From contig NW_008708752.1 of assembly GCF_000327385.1 (NCBI RefSeq), positions 1,612,314-1,676,313 on the forward strand: 64,000 bases of DNA. The letters run 5' to 3'. Source of the DNA: Lottia gigantea. Taxonomy: Eukaryota > Mollusca > Gastropoda > Lottiidae. Positions within the stretch are counted from its first letter, which is position 1. Every line of letters starts with the position of its first letter. The notes below the pieces were generated by a model, which was given only the letters and a program-made list of their open reading frames with translations, was not told the DNA's origin and searched no databases. Position numbers and translations under genes: made by a program. Shown one piece after another: positions 23,701 to 33,822 of this stretch.

Positions 23701-26700
23701 TTAAAGAAGCCAACTATAAGCTCTGCAATTCATAATATACAAAAGCTTAAAAGCTGTTAAATGTTGCCACATTCACGAATAAAAGGCATTGTAAAGAAGT
23801 TTTCTAAGAAAAAATTATATGTACACAGACGTCTGACTGACCAATGTCATAGTGCATATTGATGATAGCAGTGTCCCCGATACACATACAGAAAGATTAG
23901 AAAACCTCTTTACAATCCCTTTAGCGAGTTGTATTTTAGGATTTTGCTGGAAGTGGTGTTGTTCATGTTCTTGGTGGTATAGCGGCTTTCGTTGCTGCAT
24001 TTTTTCTTGGACCAAGGAAGGGTAGATTTCATAAAAGCAGTAAAACTGTTGCTCCTATAAGAGGCCACTCTGTTCCAGTAAGTTCGACTTTCAGATACAT
24101 TACATAAATATAGGGACACGTGAAAACTTTTCATTATATCATTTGAAGGTTAAAAGGTTTGAAATTGATATTAACGTCCTATTTGCCTTGACAGCGACAT
24201 CAATCTACTTATTTTCTACATAGATTTCCAATTGTTGAGGGATATTTAATGTGCGCAGTTTGGTTAACAGTCCAATTCAAACCACTATAGACGCTTTACT
24301 AGCTCCTCCGACCTGCATTATTGACAGAGGGAAAACTGTGTTAAAATGATTCATATACGTGACACTATCTGTAACCTTAGATGATGAACCTTTCCTTCAG
24401 CTTGCTGCTCTTGGTGGCTTTATCTTATTGTTTGGATTTTTGGCATTTAATGGTGGCTCACAACTGTCCATATCGAAAACTGGAGATGGTTCAGCTATCA
24501 GTTTAGCTGTGGTGAATACAGTTATATCCGGTTCGACCTCCGCTCTTTTTACATTAGTTATCAACCGAGCTGTTGGTACTTCTAAATGGAGTTTATTGAC
24601 GACACTTAATGGAGCTTTAGCTGGTATGGTAGGTACAATTATTATTCTGTTTAAGACATAATTACTTGGCCACAAGCGGCAATTAATCATGGTGGCTCAA
24701 CTAAATGAGTGCAGGCCCGTTGACTTAAGTTGTTTGGGGCCACTCCACCGGGAATGCGCATTGCTCACCTGCATCTCAGACCCCTCTGTATGTCAATTCA
24801 ATGCTTGTTAATAGAAGATTTAAAAATTTTCAGTCTGTATTTAATACTACGTAACCTTTCAGATACTTACTTTTGAACATTTTTTTTTATTTTATATTTT
24901 CCTTGGGGTTGCGGCCACTTATGGATTGGGAACCATACACTTGGTTCAACCAATCCCTCATTGCGGTGTTTTTAGCTGCTATTTCTATTTTAGGTTGCTA
25001 TATGTGCTGGTTGTAATGTGTATTATCCATGGGCGTCTTGCATCGTCGGATTCTTTGCTGCCATCTCATATAGACTGATCAATTGGTCTGTAACTAAACT
25101 GTGGATTGATGATCCTCTTGATGCTGTAGCAGGTGAGTCTTGAAGTACATCAAATACGCATGTATCCTGGTGAGGGTTCTCTAACCGGAACATGTGCGAC
25201 AGCATGAGTTGAGCTCCAGTAGATATGAGTTGAATGTCTTTGATTTATTGTTGTCTAAGACCAGAGTAAGCTTTTTACCCATATTTCCTATTCAGCTGCC
25301 ATGATGAGGACACACGTGTTGAAGGCATATCTTAACTCATATCTTCCGAAAAGGGGAACTCCCAACTAGAAATGTATTACTTCTAAAGCAGCAGATAGAA
25401 TTGATATGCATTGATCCCTGCTTGACCCAAAAGTTGTAAAATGTTCACGTGACCAATGACCATCACAATGGTATATTAATAAACAACTTGTTATTCCATC
25501 TGACTCTGATGTAAATAATTCAGCATAATATAGGGCAGTTAAATTCTCTTGATGCTTTGTATATTCACTTATCTGGCCTTATTCCCAATTTTTTGAAATT
25601 ATCTAATGAGTTTATTCATTCTGAACACGCATAATAATTTAGAGGCAATCATTTCAGTCCATTTCGGTGGTGGTTCCTGGGGAGTTATTGCTGTAGCGTT
25701 TTTGCACAAAGAAAGGGGCATCATTTTTAATTTCGATAATGAATCTGGTTTGGTAAGTTTATCTCATTTTTCTGTGAATTTGCAGTCGTCCGACTTTTTT
25801 GTCTACCAACAATTCCGGTTACCCGTATCGCATATCAAAATGAAAATTCTATTCCATCCACAAGAAAATGTTGTCATCACACTAGTAATATTTACATTAG
25901 AGAATATGGATTCTAGATCTTTGTGATGCTCTCACTTTGCTAAGTTGCAGCAATTCTTACTCTATAAGGAGAAAAACCACGTCAACTTTTCATTGCTAAG
26001 AGATAAAGGTTTTATAATTTTCAGTTATTGGGTTACCAGCTGGCTGGGTTACTATCAATTGGTGTTTGGACGGCTGTGACTTGCACAATAATGTTTGGTG
26101 GTTTAAAATTAGCAAAGATATTTCGAGTTTCATCTGAATTGGAAGCCAAAGGTAATTTCATTCCATACGCATATTGGCATATTCACAATGTCAAGCTATT
26201 ACAAACATCGTCGTTAACCTTGACTGCAATAGCGACTATTTTTTGTATCACTGAATTCGGTGATTTGATTGGATTGTAAGCCAGCTAATACAGCCAATTA
26301 TAGCCATCACAGACAGACTGCGAACATTAGGTCATTGTTTACAAACTTTCTGATAGACTGTATTCGGTAACGTATCCAACCATATCGTTGCATTTACAAA
26401 CTTCCGTGAAACAAGTAAGGTGGCTATTGCAGTCAAAGTATAAGAATTAGTTCGTAATAGTTTGACAATGTGAAGATGAATTTTAAAGAGTGAAAATCGT
26501 TCCTAGATTTTGATGTTGCATGTTAGACATGGTGTTTAGTTACAGTAATGGACTGGTCGGTTTCAAAAATTTTTTCANNNNNNNNNNNNNNNNNNNNNNN
26601 NNNNNNNNNNNNNNNNNNNNNNNNNNNNTCAACCCCCTGAAGCTACAGTATGCAACCGAAAAATTTGTCATATTTAGCAGTAGACCGAAACATCTGTCTC

Positions 26701-27806
26701 TATTCCAGCCTCTGATAGCTATTTAGACAGATGTCATCTGGTGCTTCGGATTAATCTATAAGCAGTGGACTTATACAGTTCATTATTTATTTATTACTGC
26801 TTCAAAATTTGCTAATACATTTTCTATGGCATCTTATAGGGAGAGGCATTCTTCAAACTTGTCAGGACATCGCCTAAAAAAATGTAATGCAGTTTTCTTT
26901 GTGTAGGACTTGATATACCCAAACACGGTGAACCAGCTTATCCTACTGAAGCTTATGGTCATGGTTGGGAAGAAAAAATCGCTAAAATATTAGAACATGT
27001 AGAACTAAAGGATGGTAAGGTTTACAATTTTATTATTTCCAATGATGATCTGCTTATTTGTCTTGGAATCGGGAGCTGAAGAACGGCACTGATGATTGAG
27101 TCTACTGTATACACATGAGGTCATCAACTAATATTCAAAATAAAGTCTCTTATTATTAAAGACTACTCGTTAGATTAACTTTAAAACATAGATAATTATG
27201 GATACATTTGAATTTGAATGCGACGGTAAGCTAATTACTGATTAGTTTAGAGGAACAATTCGCATTTCTGGGACCAAGGTATGATAAAACCCGCGGAAAT
27301 GCCGCATTTGTCCCTTTAAACCTTAATGTATCCAGTCATTCCGCTGGGAACCCCAACTTGACTGCGAATATGTTACTGCAAAGAGACTGAGACTGGTACA
27401 TGCCCACCCGTTTATCGTTGAAATTATTGGCAGGATTCTAATCAAAATGACAATTGTTGTATATTTATAGAATCTTTATTTAACATTTTTTCACAGGTGC
27501 AAAACGTACTATGTCATCCTTAGGTAAGTTATTCTGTTAATGTTTACAAAGCACACTAAAACACCATTCAGACTTCAGACTTTCTCAAAACGATGGTTAT
27601 TCACATTGACATTACGTTTAATTTCAGCTAGTGGTTTTTCTCAAAGTTTTATGAATCTTGGTTTTAATGATGATGGTCAGAAAATCAAACCTGTTGACAA
27701 TAACGATGTAGAATTAAAAGATGTAATACACGATCAGGGCAGTGGAAATATACAGAACACAACTACTACCGAAAAATCCAATTCTAATATGGACGTTCGA
27801 ATGTAA
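14746..27806 (+). CDS. AMT: Ammonium transporter (Amt/Mep type), 12 exons
   Basis: This is a plasma-membrane channel-like protein that conducts ammonium/ammonia. Coding exons: 14746-14869, 18629-18718, 23099-23326, 23490-23560, 23940-24077, 24401-24628, 24994-25132, 25658-25752, 26025-26151, 26907-27014, 27497-27523 and 27628-27806. All borders are GT-AG, all phases agree, and the total is 1554 bases (517 residues plus stop). Family marks: [18 protein letters not shown] in the first helices, [21 protein letters not shown] (the Trp near the outer mouth) and [17 protein letters not shown]. The two pore histidines are His180 (SGVVHV) and His341 (VHFGGGSWG). [11 protein letters not shown] also fits Amt. 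The N-terminus (about 41 residues) has no signal-like core. The C-terminal cytoplasmic tail is rich in Asn, Asp and Thr. It resembles the Amt rather than the Rh branch. The first two introns are about 3.8 and 4.4 kb and full of repeats. A small 27-base exon (27497-27523) is the least certain piece; it is frame-neutral. Confidence 0.95.
14870..18628. other. Ammonium transporter intron 1, repeat-rich
   Basis: This 3.8-kb intron has no internal gene. It holds a (TGATT)n run at about 15132-15150, a family A MITE at 16328-16660 and an inverted relative of the 11-kb repeat at about 17390-17730 ('AGTTTTGGTGTGATGCCTC', 'GATATTTTTAGTTGAAACC'). At 15942-16124 there is a short GC-richer stretch with an open frame that I could not link to any family. 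Confidence 0.5.
16328..16660 (+). mobile_element. TTAA-type MITE, family A
   Basis: The left terminal repeat AAAGGGACAGATGTGCCATTT follows TTTTAA. The body contains AATAGTCTTCAGGAGTAC, ATTTTTGGACACACATG and GAACACTATCACTTAGC, as in the other copies. The right end is degraded. It is non-coding. Confidence 0.75.
18800..19350 (+). mobile_element. SINE fragment split by a nested family A MITE
   Basis: The left piece (about 18836-18937) matches the body of the SINE at 51461: CCCGCTTTCCCC, GAGGGGCTGACAT and GCTACAGGCTGAGCA. The SINE resumes at about 19282 with AAAGATCCCTGTACAGTTGG. Between the two lies a family A MITE (18938-19281) with a TTAA on each side (AGTTAAAGGG and GTTTAAAGAT). The SINE therefore came first and the MITE landed at its TTAA site. 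The MITE shows both terminal repeats, although they are diverged. Confidence 0.8.
19498..19712. mobile_element. MITE, family B (terminal TTGTAAAGAGGTT)
   Basis: The left end GGTTGTAAAGAGGTTGTTCC pairs with AACCTCTTCTTTACAATCCC at the right end. The inner part holds ACGTCTGATTGAAAATCGGA and TGGTGCAAATTGATGCTATC. Relatives lie at 23788-23932, 48770-48950, 49528-49648 and about 21390-21530. They are non-coding and probably moved by a DNA transposase in trans. Confidence 0.7.
20100..20395 (+). repeat. G-rich minisatellite
   Basis: About nine copies of a unit of roughly 28-32 bases, AATGATTTATAGGGG plus a purine run ending GGGGAATAGT, vary in the length of the G runs. One run of about 18 G lies at 20189-20206. 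The repeated GGGG and GGGGGG tracts on one strand could fold as G-quadruplexes. It lies in an ammonium transporter intron and is non-coding. Confidence 0.85.
20766..20884. mobile_element. Very short palindromic element (about 115 bases)
   Basis: AAAGGAATACTATCTCTTAG on the left is nearly the reverse complement of CTAAGAGGTAGTATACCTTT on the right. The same right end, CTAAGAGGTAGTAATCCTTT, recurs at about 22951-22970. The structure fits a tiny MITE. It is non-coding. Confidence 0.6.
21067..21318. repeat. Inverted-repeat element with ACCGGAAGTAAAA ends
   Basis: CAACCGGAAGTAAAA at the left is the reverse complement of TTTTACTTCCGGTTG at the right, about 250 bases apart. A single further copy of the end motif occurs at about 28872. 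No coding capacity is seen. It is possibly a MITE. Confidence 0.55.
22050..22430 (-). repeat. Inverted relative of the GGGCAATAACTC repeat
   Basis: GGACGTATATTGCCGTC with GTCCGTC at the start, then GTGAAACTTGGTATGCATAT and GAGTTATTGCCCTTGAC, match the 5.9-6.5 kb repeat in the opposite orientation. Two sub-units are visible (second GTTATTGTCCTTG near 22385). It lies in ammonium transporter intron 2. Confidence 0.7.
23788..23932. mobile_element. MITE, family B
   Basis: GCATTGTAAAGAAGTTTTCT on the left and AGAAAACCTCTTTACAATCC on the right are inverted. Between them lie GTCTGACTGACCAATGTCAT and GATGATAGCAGTGTCCCCGA. It ends just before the acceptor of ammonium transporter exon 5 (23940), so the element borders the splice site. 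Confidence 0.75.
26275..26446. mobile_element. MITE, family C (partial)
   Basis: AGCTAATACAGCCAATTATA, TTGCATTTACAAACTTCCG and GGTGGCTATTGCAGTCAAAG match the right half of the complete element at 45158-45602. A similar partial copy lies at about 37428-37550. It is non-coding. Confidence 0.6.
26578..26628. other. Assembly gap (51 N)
   Basis: A run of 51 N lies in ammonium transporter intron 10 (26152-26906). The rebuilt protein is continuous across it, so no coding exon appears to be lost. The true size of the gap is unknown. Confidence 0.99.
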
Positions 27807-29470
27807 AGAGTATTATATTCGACAAGCAAAGATGTGAAAATCCTAACGATACGATTAGAAAATTTACGCATACCACCCTGAGTTAAATGATAAAAATTCG
27901 TGTCAATATTTGCTCGACTATCTGATGTTTTATATCAGTAGCATTTTCAATATTAAAATCCGACATTCGATTCTCGTGCAATTAATCAGAAATGCCAGGG
28001 AAGTTCATTACTTCTAAACTGTTTATATTCTAGAGTTGACAACTGTCAGCAGTCTTATTTGCAATCATACACTTGTTTTCGATAAATTGCACAAGAACAG
28101 GGCATCAGATATTAATTCTGAAAAGTTAAAAGTAAGTTAAAATTGTTCTCTTATCGAATGAAATGGCAAATATCTACACGACTCTTCTTGTTTAAACTAT
28201 TTAATTGCCTACTGCCTTGGGGAACATTAACATAGAGTGCCATAAGAAGGAATATGTAACGAATCTCAGCTATAAAATCCTAAATTATGGTGTGGGCACA
28301 CAAGCAGTTTTTGTCGCCGATTTTTTCACCGAATTATGAGTACAATTTCACGCGTGCCTGCGCTTCTAAAATTTATCGCGTTGCCGAATGTTGAGTGTCA
28401 TCATCCGATCAGACTGATTTTCATTTCAATTTCATGATCATCACGTGGTTATCGACAAATGGAAACGATCGGCAGGAAATTTTTCTGTCTCTCGTATGCC
28501 CACAGCCGGTCGACGACATTAACCGTTCGTGTTCCCTCGCCATTACTAAAATGTTAAATATAGGGCTATTGTAAATGTAAGGCCAAATAAGTATAACGCA
28601 ACTCAGAATTTGTGTTATTAGGAAGGTTCTGTTGCTTTCGAAAACGTGGAAATCTCTCTTATTCCTTGACTGCAATGATTACCTTTCTTGTATTGGGAAG
28701 TTTGTAAATTTGATTAGATTGTAATATTTACTAGTGGTGCCAAAAGGACATTAAGTTTACATTATTTGTAAGTTAAATCCACTTTTTTGTTATATAGCCA
28801 TTCCAATTGTTCTTTTGCATTATTGGCGTTCACGACATTATTGCAATACTTTTATCGTACAATATTCTTTACTTCCGGTTGAGTATCAAATATCGGCCCG
28901 ATATAACACAATGCTATTTTTAACTAATAATATTCATATAATTTCTTTCATTAATTTGATGTTTTAATGTTTTTTTGATTTTTTTTTTAAATAATAATCC
29001 TGATGGAAATAAAGTTTTTTTCTTCTTGTAGCAAGAAAACTGGAAACTGTAACTGATTGGAGCGCCATTTCGTTGCACATCTTCTCAACACAAGAGCTTA
29101 AAGGGACAGTTGTGCCATTTTACTTTTTTGAACAATCATACCTTAGTCCTTGAAACGTGAATTTTAACAAAGCCAACCAGTAATAGAAAAAAATTGCTCT
29201 TTAAGCTCTTTTATAGTTTTGATATCATGTAATATGTTTTAAGGGGAGGGTAACATGGGAATATCCATCACCTTCTTCACCAAGTAAAAATTGAAGTTTT
29301 TAATTCAAAATAAAAAGTGAAATATGTCATATGTGAGCCACCGTACATGGACTCTAATATCTGGAAATTAGACATTAATATTGTTTTTCGAATAAAATTG
29401 AAATGATCAAAACATACGATACACAGTCTGATGAAAACCAACCTTTTATCTGTAAGAATTTCAGCAGGCC
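27807..29470. other. 3' flank of the ammonium transporter
   Basis: No coding exon is seen. AATAAA at 29008-29013 is the clearest poly(A) signal downstream of the stop, about 1.2 kb away, so the 3' UTR may be long. At 29098-29200 a partial family A MITE begins with TTAAAGGGACAGTTGTGCCA. Confidence 0.45.
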
Positions 29471-29480
29471 CTTAAATTAG

Positions 29481-30010
29481 CTACAAACATGGTGGAAGAT
29501 GACAAAGGTGGTTGAAGATGACAACCATGGTGGAAGATGACAACCATGGTGGAAGATAACAACCATGGTTGAAGATGACAAACATGGTGGAAGATGACAA
29601 CCATGGTTGAAGATGACAACCATAGTTGAAGATGCCGAACATGTTGGTGATGACAACCATGGTGGAAGATGACAAATATGGTGGAAGATGACAAACATGG
29701 TTGAAGATGACAACCATGGTGGAAGATGACAAATATGGTGGAAGATGACAAACATGGTTGAAGATGCCGAACATGGTGGAAGATGACAACCATGGTGGAA
29801 GATGACAAATTTGGTGGAAGATGCCGAACATGGTGGAAGATTAGAAACATGGTGGAAGATGACAAACATGGTTGAAGATGTCGAACACGGTTGAAGATGA
29901 CAAACATGGTTGAAGATGACAAACATGGTTGAAGATGCCGAACATGTTGGAAGATGACAACCATGGTGGAAGATGACAAACATGGTTGAAGATGACAAAC
30001 GTGGTTGAAG
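29481..30010. repeat. 19-bp minisatellite, about 27 copies
   Basis: The unit is GTTGAAGATGACAAACATG with common variants (GGTGGAAGATGACAACCAT, ...GATGCCGAACATG). The unit length is not a multiple of three and the consensus lacks stops on the minus strand, so all three minus frames stay open for 350-580 bases with a 19-residue period. These frames are by-products of the repeat, not genes. It lies between the ammonium transporter and the deaminase-like gene. Confidence 0.9.
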
Positions 30011-30235
30011 AATAGATAAAAACTCAATTTGATGACAGACCCATGTACTCCCCCATGCCACTCTAGTAGTATTAAGTTTTGATCATAATATTATTTATAC
30101 GAGTTCACTTTTAAACGTACAAATCTGTTAAACAAACACCAAAATATTATGAGTTGGCACATATGACGTCATAATGACATCACAGAAATGTGCTTATGCC
30201 ATGGAAGATCACCATTATATCTCTAATAATTGTCT

Positions 30236-30325
30236 TAGGCAATCGAATAAGAGCAGGCTAATGTGGCTGTCCTGGCAAAATTTCCCCCATTGCAGCCTAC
30301 AAGGCGTCGCCCGTCTTTTAATAAA
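30236..30325 (+). mobile_element. SINE 3' fragment
   Basis: GAGCAGGCTAATGTGGCTGT followed by CCTGGCAAAATTTCCCCC matches the tail region of the SINE family (compare 62725-62765 and 51700-51715). Only the 3' part is present. Confidence 0.65.
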
Positions 30326-30529
30326 CACATGTTTTGTGGAAAAAACATTCTTTCATTTTATCAATCAGTTCTAAAGGAAATTATACAAGAAAAAATTTTC
30401 TACTTTGGATCACTTTCTGCAATCAGAAATATAATTGGTGTGTCGCGTTAGCACTTTTTTTTCATCATTTTCAAAAACGTTAATTAGTCCATTCATGTGT
30501 CCATTATCTTTTCACTAATCTAACTTTAA

Positions 30530-30602
30530 TAATAGTAATCATCATCATCATCATCAGTAATCATCATCATCATCATCAGTAATCATCTTCATCTTCATCA
30601 AG
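30530..30602. repeat. (ATC)n/(GAT)n microsatellite overlapping a gene end
   Basis: Blocks of ATCATCATC separated by AGTA repeat across the stop codon of the minus-strand gene. Read on the minus strand, the last codons of the gene (an acidic Asp/Glu tail ending Tyr) and its stop are the first block of this array. The same GATGATTACTGATGAT period then continues twice into the 3' UTR. Confidence 0.85.
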
Positions 30603-31829
30603 GTTCTGAAACACCCCACCTTCAACCATATTTGCGGCTGCATTGCCAGCGTGTTCAAAGTGGGCAAGTTTGCCGACTTTGGGATGATTTGGGACAACTT
30701 GATTACTTATACCATCACCTGGAGCCTTCCCCATTGCATTTGAATACGATTTACAATTTCCACAACGTTCAGCTGTCCTGATTGTCTTGGTCGCTTTGTC
30801 ATATCGGACAACTGATACACGTGTATTTTTAGGGGCACCTGCTGGATTGTCCTTGTAATATTTATGATAGGCTCTGTGTTCTGCACACGATCTTGCTTGA
30901 CGCGCAAGTGGTGTTTCCACTTTTGGCGCTCGTTTTTCCACCAAGGTTGGTGAGTTGACATCAGAACTGTAATCACTTATAGGATCCAATCCAAATTTGG
31001 TTCTCTTGCAAAAATTTCTTACTTGTTTATTGTGACCATCATAAATCTTATTGGTCTCTAGATCATGAACAACTGCTGTTACATGAGGCTTGTTTTCTGG
31101 GACAGAGTATTTCTTTTGTGTCTTTTTCAAATGATCAGCTGCTTTCACCATGTCGTTGGCTGCCTTTTTTCCAATTTTATCCGACAAGGCCTGCCTTTGA
31201 GAATCAAACTTATTTCTCACCTCACGTTGATTTTTAAAATTTTTCAAATTCTTTACTGCTTGTCCACCAGAGTAACCAGTCATTGCATCACCAACCGCAG
31301 AGAAAGTTACATCAAACCATTTACCAGGGTCTTTTGGATCTTCAATTATATCACCAATTTGTTTAATATAACCTGTAGGCCGTGAGTCGCCATGGACCTC
31401 TGAATCAACTATTGAAGTTACAGTATCCATCACACTCGCTCCTGCCATTCCACCAGCTACAGCCCCAACAGGTCCACCAACAAGAAATCCACCAGCACCA
31501 CCAGCCATCACACCTGTTGTACGAGAAGACGCCTTCATAGCATTATCCCCACCATCTTTATCACCACATATGTAATGGATTCCGCCTTTAGCATGTCCTA
31601 CAACCGGGATGGCATCCACCATTCCACTGATTGTTCCTAAACATTCCTTTTGAGTTTGCAAAGCCGCATCTGTATCGCCAGAAGCGACTTCCACCAAAGA
31701 CCGTATTTGTGATACCCCTGGACATTGTTTAGTAAAGTTCTCCTGAGTTCTTTTAGCACCCTCTGTATCACCACATGCCAACTGAACCAATGATTTTGCC
31801 TGTGATACGCCCGGTAACCAATCAGCCAT
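30576..31829 (-). CDS. Putative zinc-dependent deaminase-like protein, intronless coding region
   Basis: I do not know a named orthologue. The 417-residue protein has three parts. Residues 5-100 hold three related blocks ('PGVSQAKSLVQLACGDTEGA', 'PGVSQIRSLVEVASGDTDAA', 'IPVVGHAKGGIHYICGDKDG'). Residues 102-135 are a glycine-rich hydrophobic stretch (GVMAGGAGGFLVGGP, VGAVAGGMAG), a glycine-zipper-like segment that could enter membranes. Residues 245-365 have the order of a deaminase fold: a strand pair (HVTAVVHDLETNKIYDG), a helix with SCAEH (Cys315, Glu317), a strand (RVSVVRYD), then RCGNC (Cys356, Cys359). Cys-Ala-Glu plus Cys-x2-Cys is the zinc and catalytic set of the YwqJ-like deaminases known mainly from bacteria; all residues are present. 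There is no signal peptide. An acceptor (TTTATCTAG) abuts the start codon, so a non-coding 5' exon is likely. Substrate unknown; a defence role is only an inference. Confidence 0.8.
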   Translation of the reverse strand: MADWLPGVSQAKSLVQLACGDTEGAKRTQENFTKQCPGVSQIRSLVEVASGDTDAALQTQKECLGTISGMVDAIPVVGHAKGGIHYICGDKDGGDNAMKASSRTTGVMAGGAGGFLVGGPVGAVAGGMAGASVMDTVTSIVDSEVHGDSRPTGYIKQIGDIIEDPKDPGKWFDVTFSAVGDAMTGYSGGQAVKNLKNFKNQREVRNKFDSQRQALSDKIGKKAANDMVKAADHLKKTQKKYSVPENKPHVTAVVHDLETNKIYDGHNKQVRNFCKRTKFGLDPISDYSSDVNSPTLVEKRAPKVETPLARQARSCAEHRAYHKYYKDNPAGAPKNTRVSVVRYDKATKTIRTAERCGNCKSYSNAMGKAPGDGISNQVVPNHPKVGKLAHFEHAGNAAANMVEGGVFQNLDEDEDDY

Positions 31830-33822
31830 CTAGATAAAATAAAATAAAATGATACAATTGATTCATACATAAAGTCAACAAAGACGTATACTCTAATAGC
31901 ACAACCATCTTGATTCTGGAAAAGCGTAAAACTCGAAAATGCCCCCCCCCCCCCCCCCCCCAAAAAAATTTCCTCTCCTCTGAGTGACTGGATAAACGTA
32001 CTACGCATACTTTGTTTTTTCTATATGATAATCAAAAGAAATTTAAGCACATTTATTCTGTCGTTGTATAGTCAATGGTATGTCTAATACGTTCTGTCGT
32101 TATTGAACGTTCATGTTCCCCTACGGTTTGCCTTCAAGGAGAGATAAAGTTAAAATAAATATAGTGCAAATTACTTCAATCGTCTACAATAAAATAAATA
32201 AAAGTTATAAATTGTACACAATGACCTTTGATCAAATTTAAAGTAGGACAATATACCTTGATACTAATATCTAGCTCACTGGTAGATCTCTAAATCTCAT
32301 ATCCGTATCATTACAGATTAAAACCTTGCGTCTGGTACTTATACAATTAGGAAAACGCAACGACGAAAGTCACAGACAGTTTTGAACGAAACTTAAAGTG
32401 AAACTGGTGAAGTAAACAATGATTTTAATACTGCCTAATCATTGCCTAGATGAATACATCAGTGAAAAAACACATGGAAAAACAGTCACCATCTCTCGAT
32501 CTAGAATAACGTAAGTTCTACTGAAACATAGTTTGATAGTTAGTTAGATTCACTATAATCCTCTATATTATTATATGATGAAGGCCTACTTACGTTTAGA
32601 CTGTATTAGGTCTATACCAATGTGGTTCTCTGTGTATCTTGACTGGTCTTTCCCTGACAGCGAAAAGAATAATAACTGCTCATCCAAAATGTCGATTTCT
32701 CAATTTATATGTTTTGCTAAGATAAAGTGGTTCTCCATAAATTCCACTCTTCTCGAAAGTGTCGATTCCCCGAAAATCGCAGATGAACTAGAAGTCGTTC
32801 TAATGGTCTATAATTCATTGTTTTAAGAATTCGTCCTAGATTTTGTTATCAGTTAATATACACAAACGATTACTCTTTTTTATGTTAACTTGTTCATAGT
32901 TTCTTTTCGGGGATTTATTTGTCCATATTTTAGAGTCTACAGTCTATAAATTTCATTATACAAGAATTTCTCAGAAATACATCGTGTTTCGTCATAATAG
33001 AAACATATATAACATAAGTCAAATATAAATGATTTCAGGGGAGAATTGTGAAATTTGAATTTACTTTTTTTAACTAAAAAGACACGTTGTTGATGTTGGC
33101 TAAAGCGAAAATATTTTAACAATATGCAACATTTAAAGATTCCTGGGGATTTGGACTGTGCATCATCAACTGAAAAAAAGAGTAAGGCTGCGATAACACG
33201 TGTACGCAAACTCAAACTCAAACGCATACTAAAAAAAAACGATCTCTTTATGACATCATTACTGGGGGACTTCCTCTCTATTGTACATTGACATATTATG
33301 TAATCGCAGTTTGAGATTGAGCTTGGGTTTTAGTTTTCGTTGCGCTTACGTACAAATGTAATCACAGCTTTATAATTCATTCATTATATTGTTCCCACGG
33401 ACTGAATGTTAGTGTGCGTGTAAGAATAACCCAAAATGTGTTTACATTTGTGCTTACGATGATTCTATAAAACCGTCAACTTATATAGGGAAACCGTCTG
33501 TAAACAAAGAAGGAGAGTAAAGTCCCCATCTTGCCACCTTGTAGCTGTCCGCAAACGCAAAAAATTGCTCACTGGGCCACCAGTTGCGCTTACAGAGGTG
33601 TTGTGTTTGAGGACACTAATCAGACTTTTGGATTTGGTATGGACCAATATTAGTAGGTGAACTTCTTTTGAAGAAAAGATCTTAAACTTGACAATGCAGA
33701 GACCCATCTTTAAGATAATGAAACTTTTACATTGACAAGAATAAAGTGTGTTGATAACGAAATTGTTATCATTATCAATACTATTACGGTTCATATCACA
33801 CGCCTTTTGTTAAGCCAATATT
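31830..33822. other. Spacer between divergent genes
   Basis: This stretch lies between the minus-strand deaminase-like gene and the plus-strand cathepsin-like gene, so both promoters may be inside. A run of about 22 C lies at 31941-31962. A palindromic element lies at 33182-33375. No coding exon is recognised. Confidence 0.5.
33182..33375. mobile_element. Palindromic element, probable MITE
   Basis: The left arm has GGCTGCGATAACACGTGTAC and CAAACTCAAACTC. The right arm has GTTTGAGATTGAGC and GTACAAATGTAATCACAGC, which reads as its imperfect reverse complement. The size is about 190 bases. It is non-coding and shows no clear relative elsewhere in the window apart from a GCGCTTAC/GCAAACGC echo near 33550-33595. 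Confidence 0.55.

Noticed and set aside
24359-24400. Extension of ammonium transporter exon 6 upstream to 24359
   Set aside because: An acceptor at 24400 (TTCCTTCAG) gives the right phase and the family-like junction HSVP|LAALGGF. The upstream residues do not align.
29461-30061. Three overlapping minus-strand open frames of 116-194 codons
   Set aside because: All are translations of the 19-bp minisatellite in its three frames, with a 19-residue period. There are no introns, no recognised domain and no separate start context.
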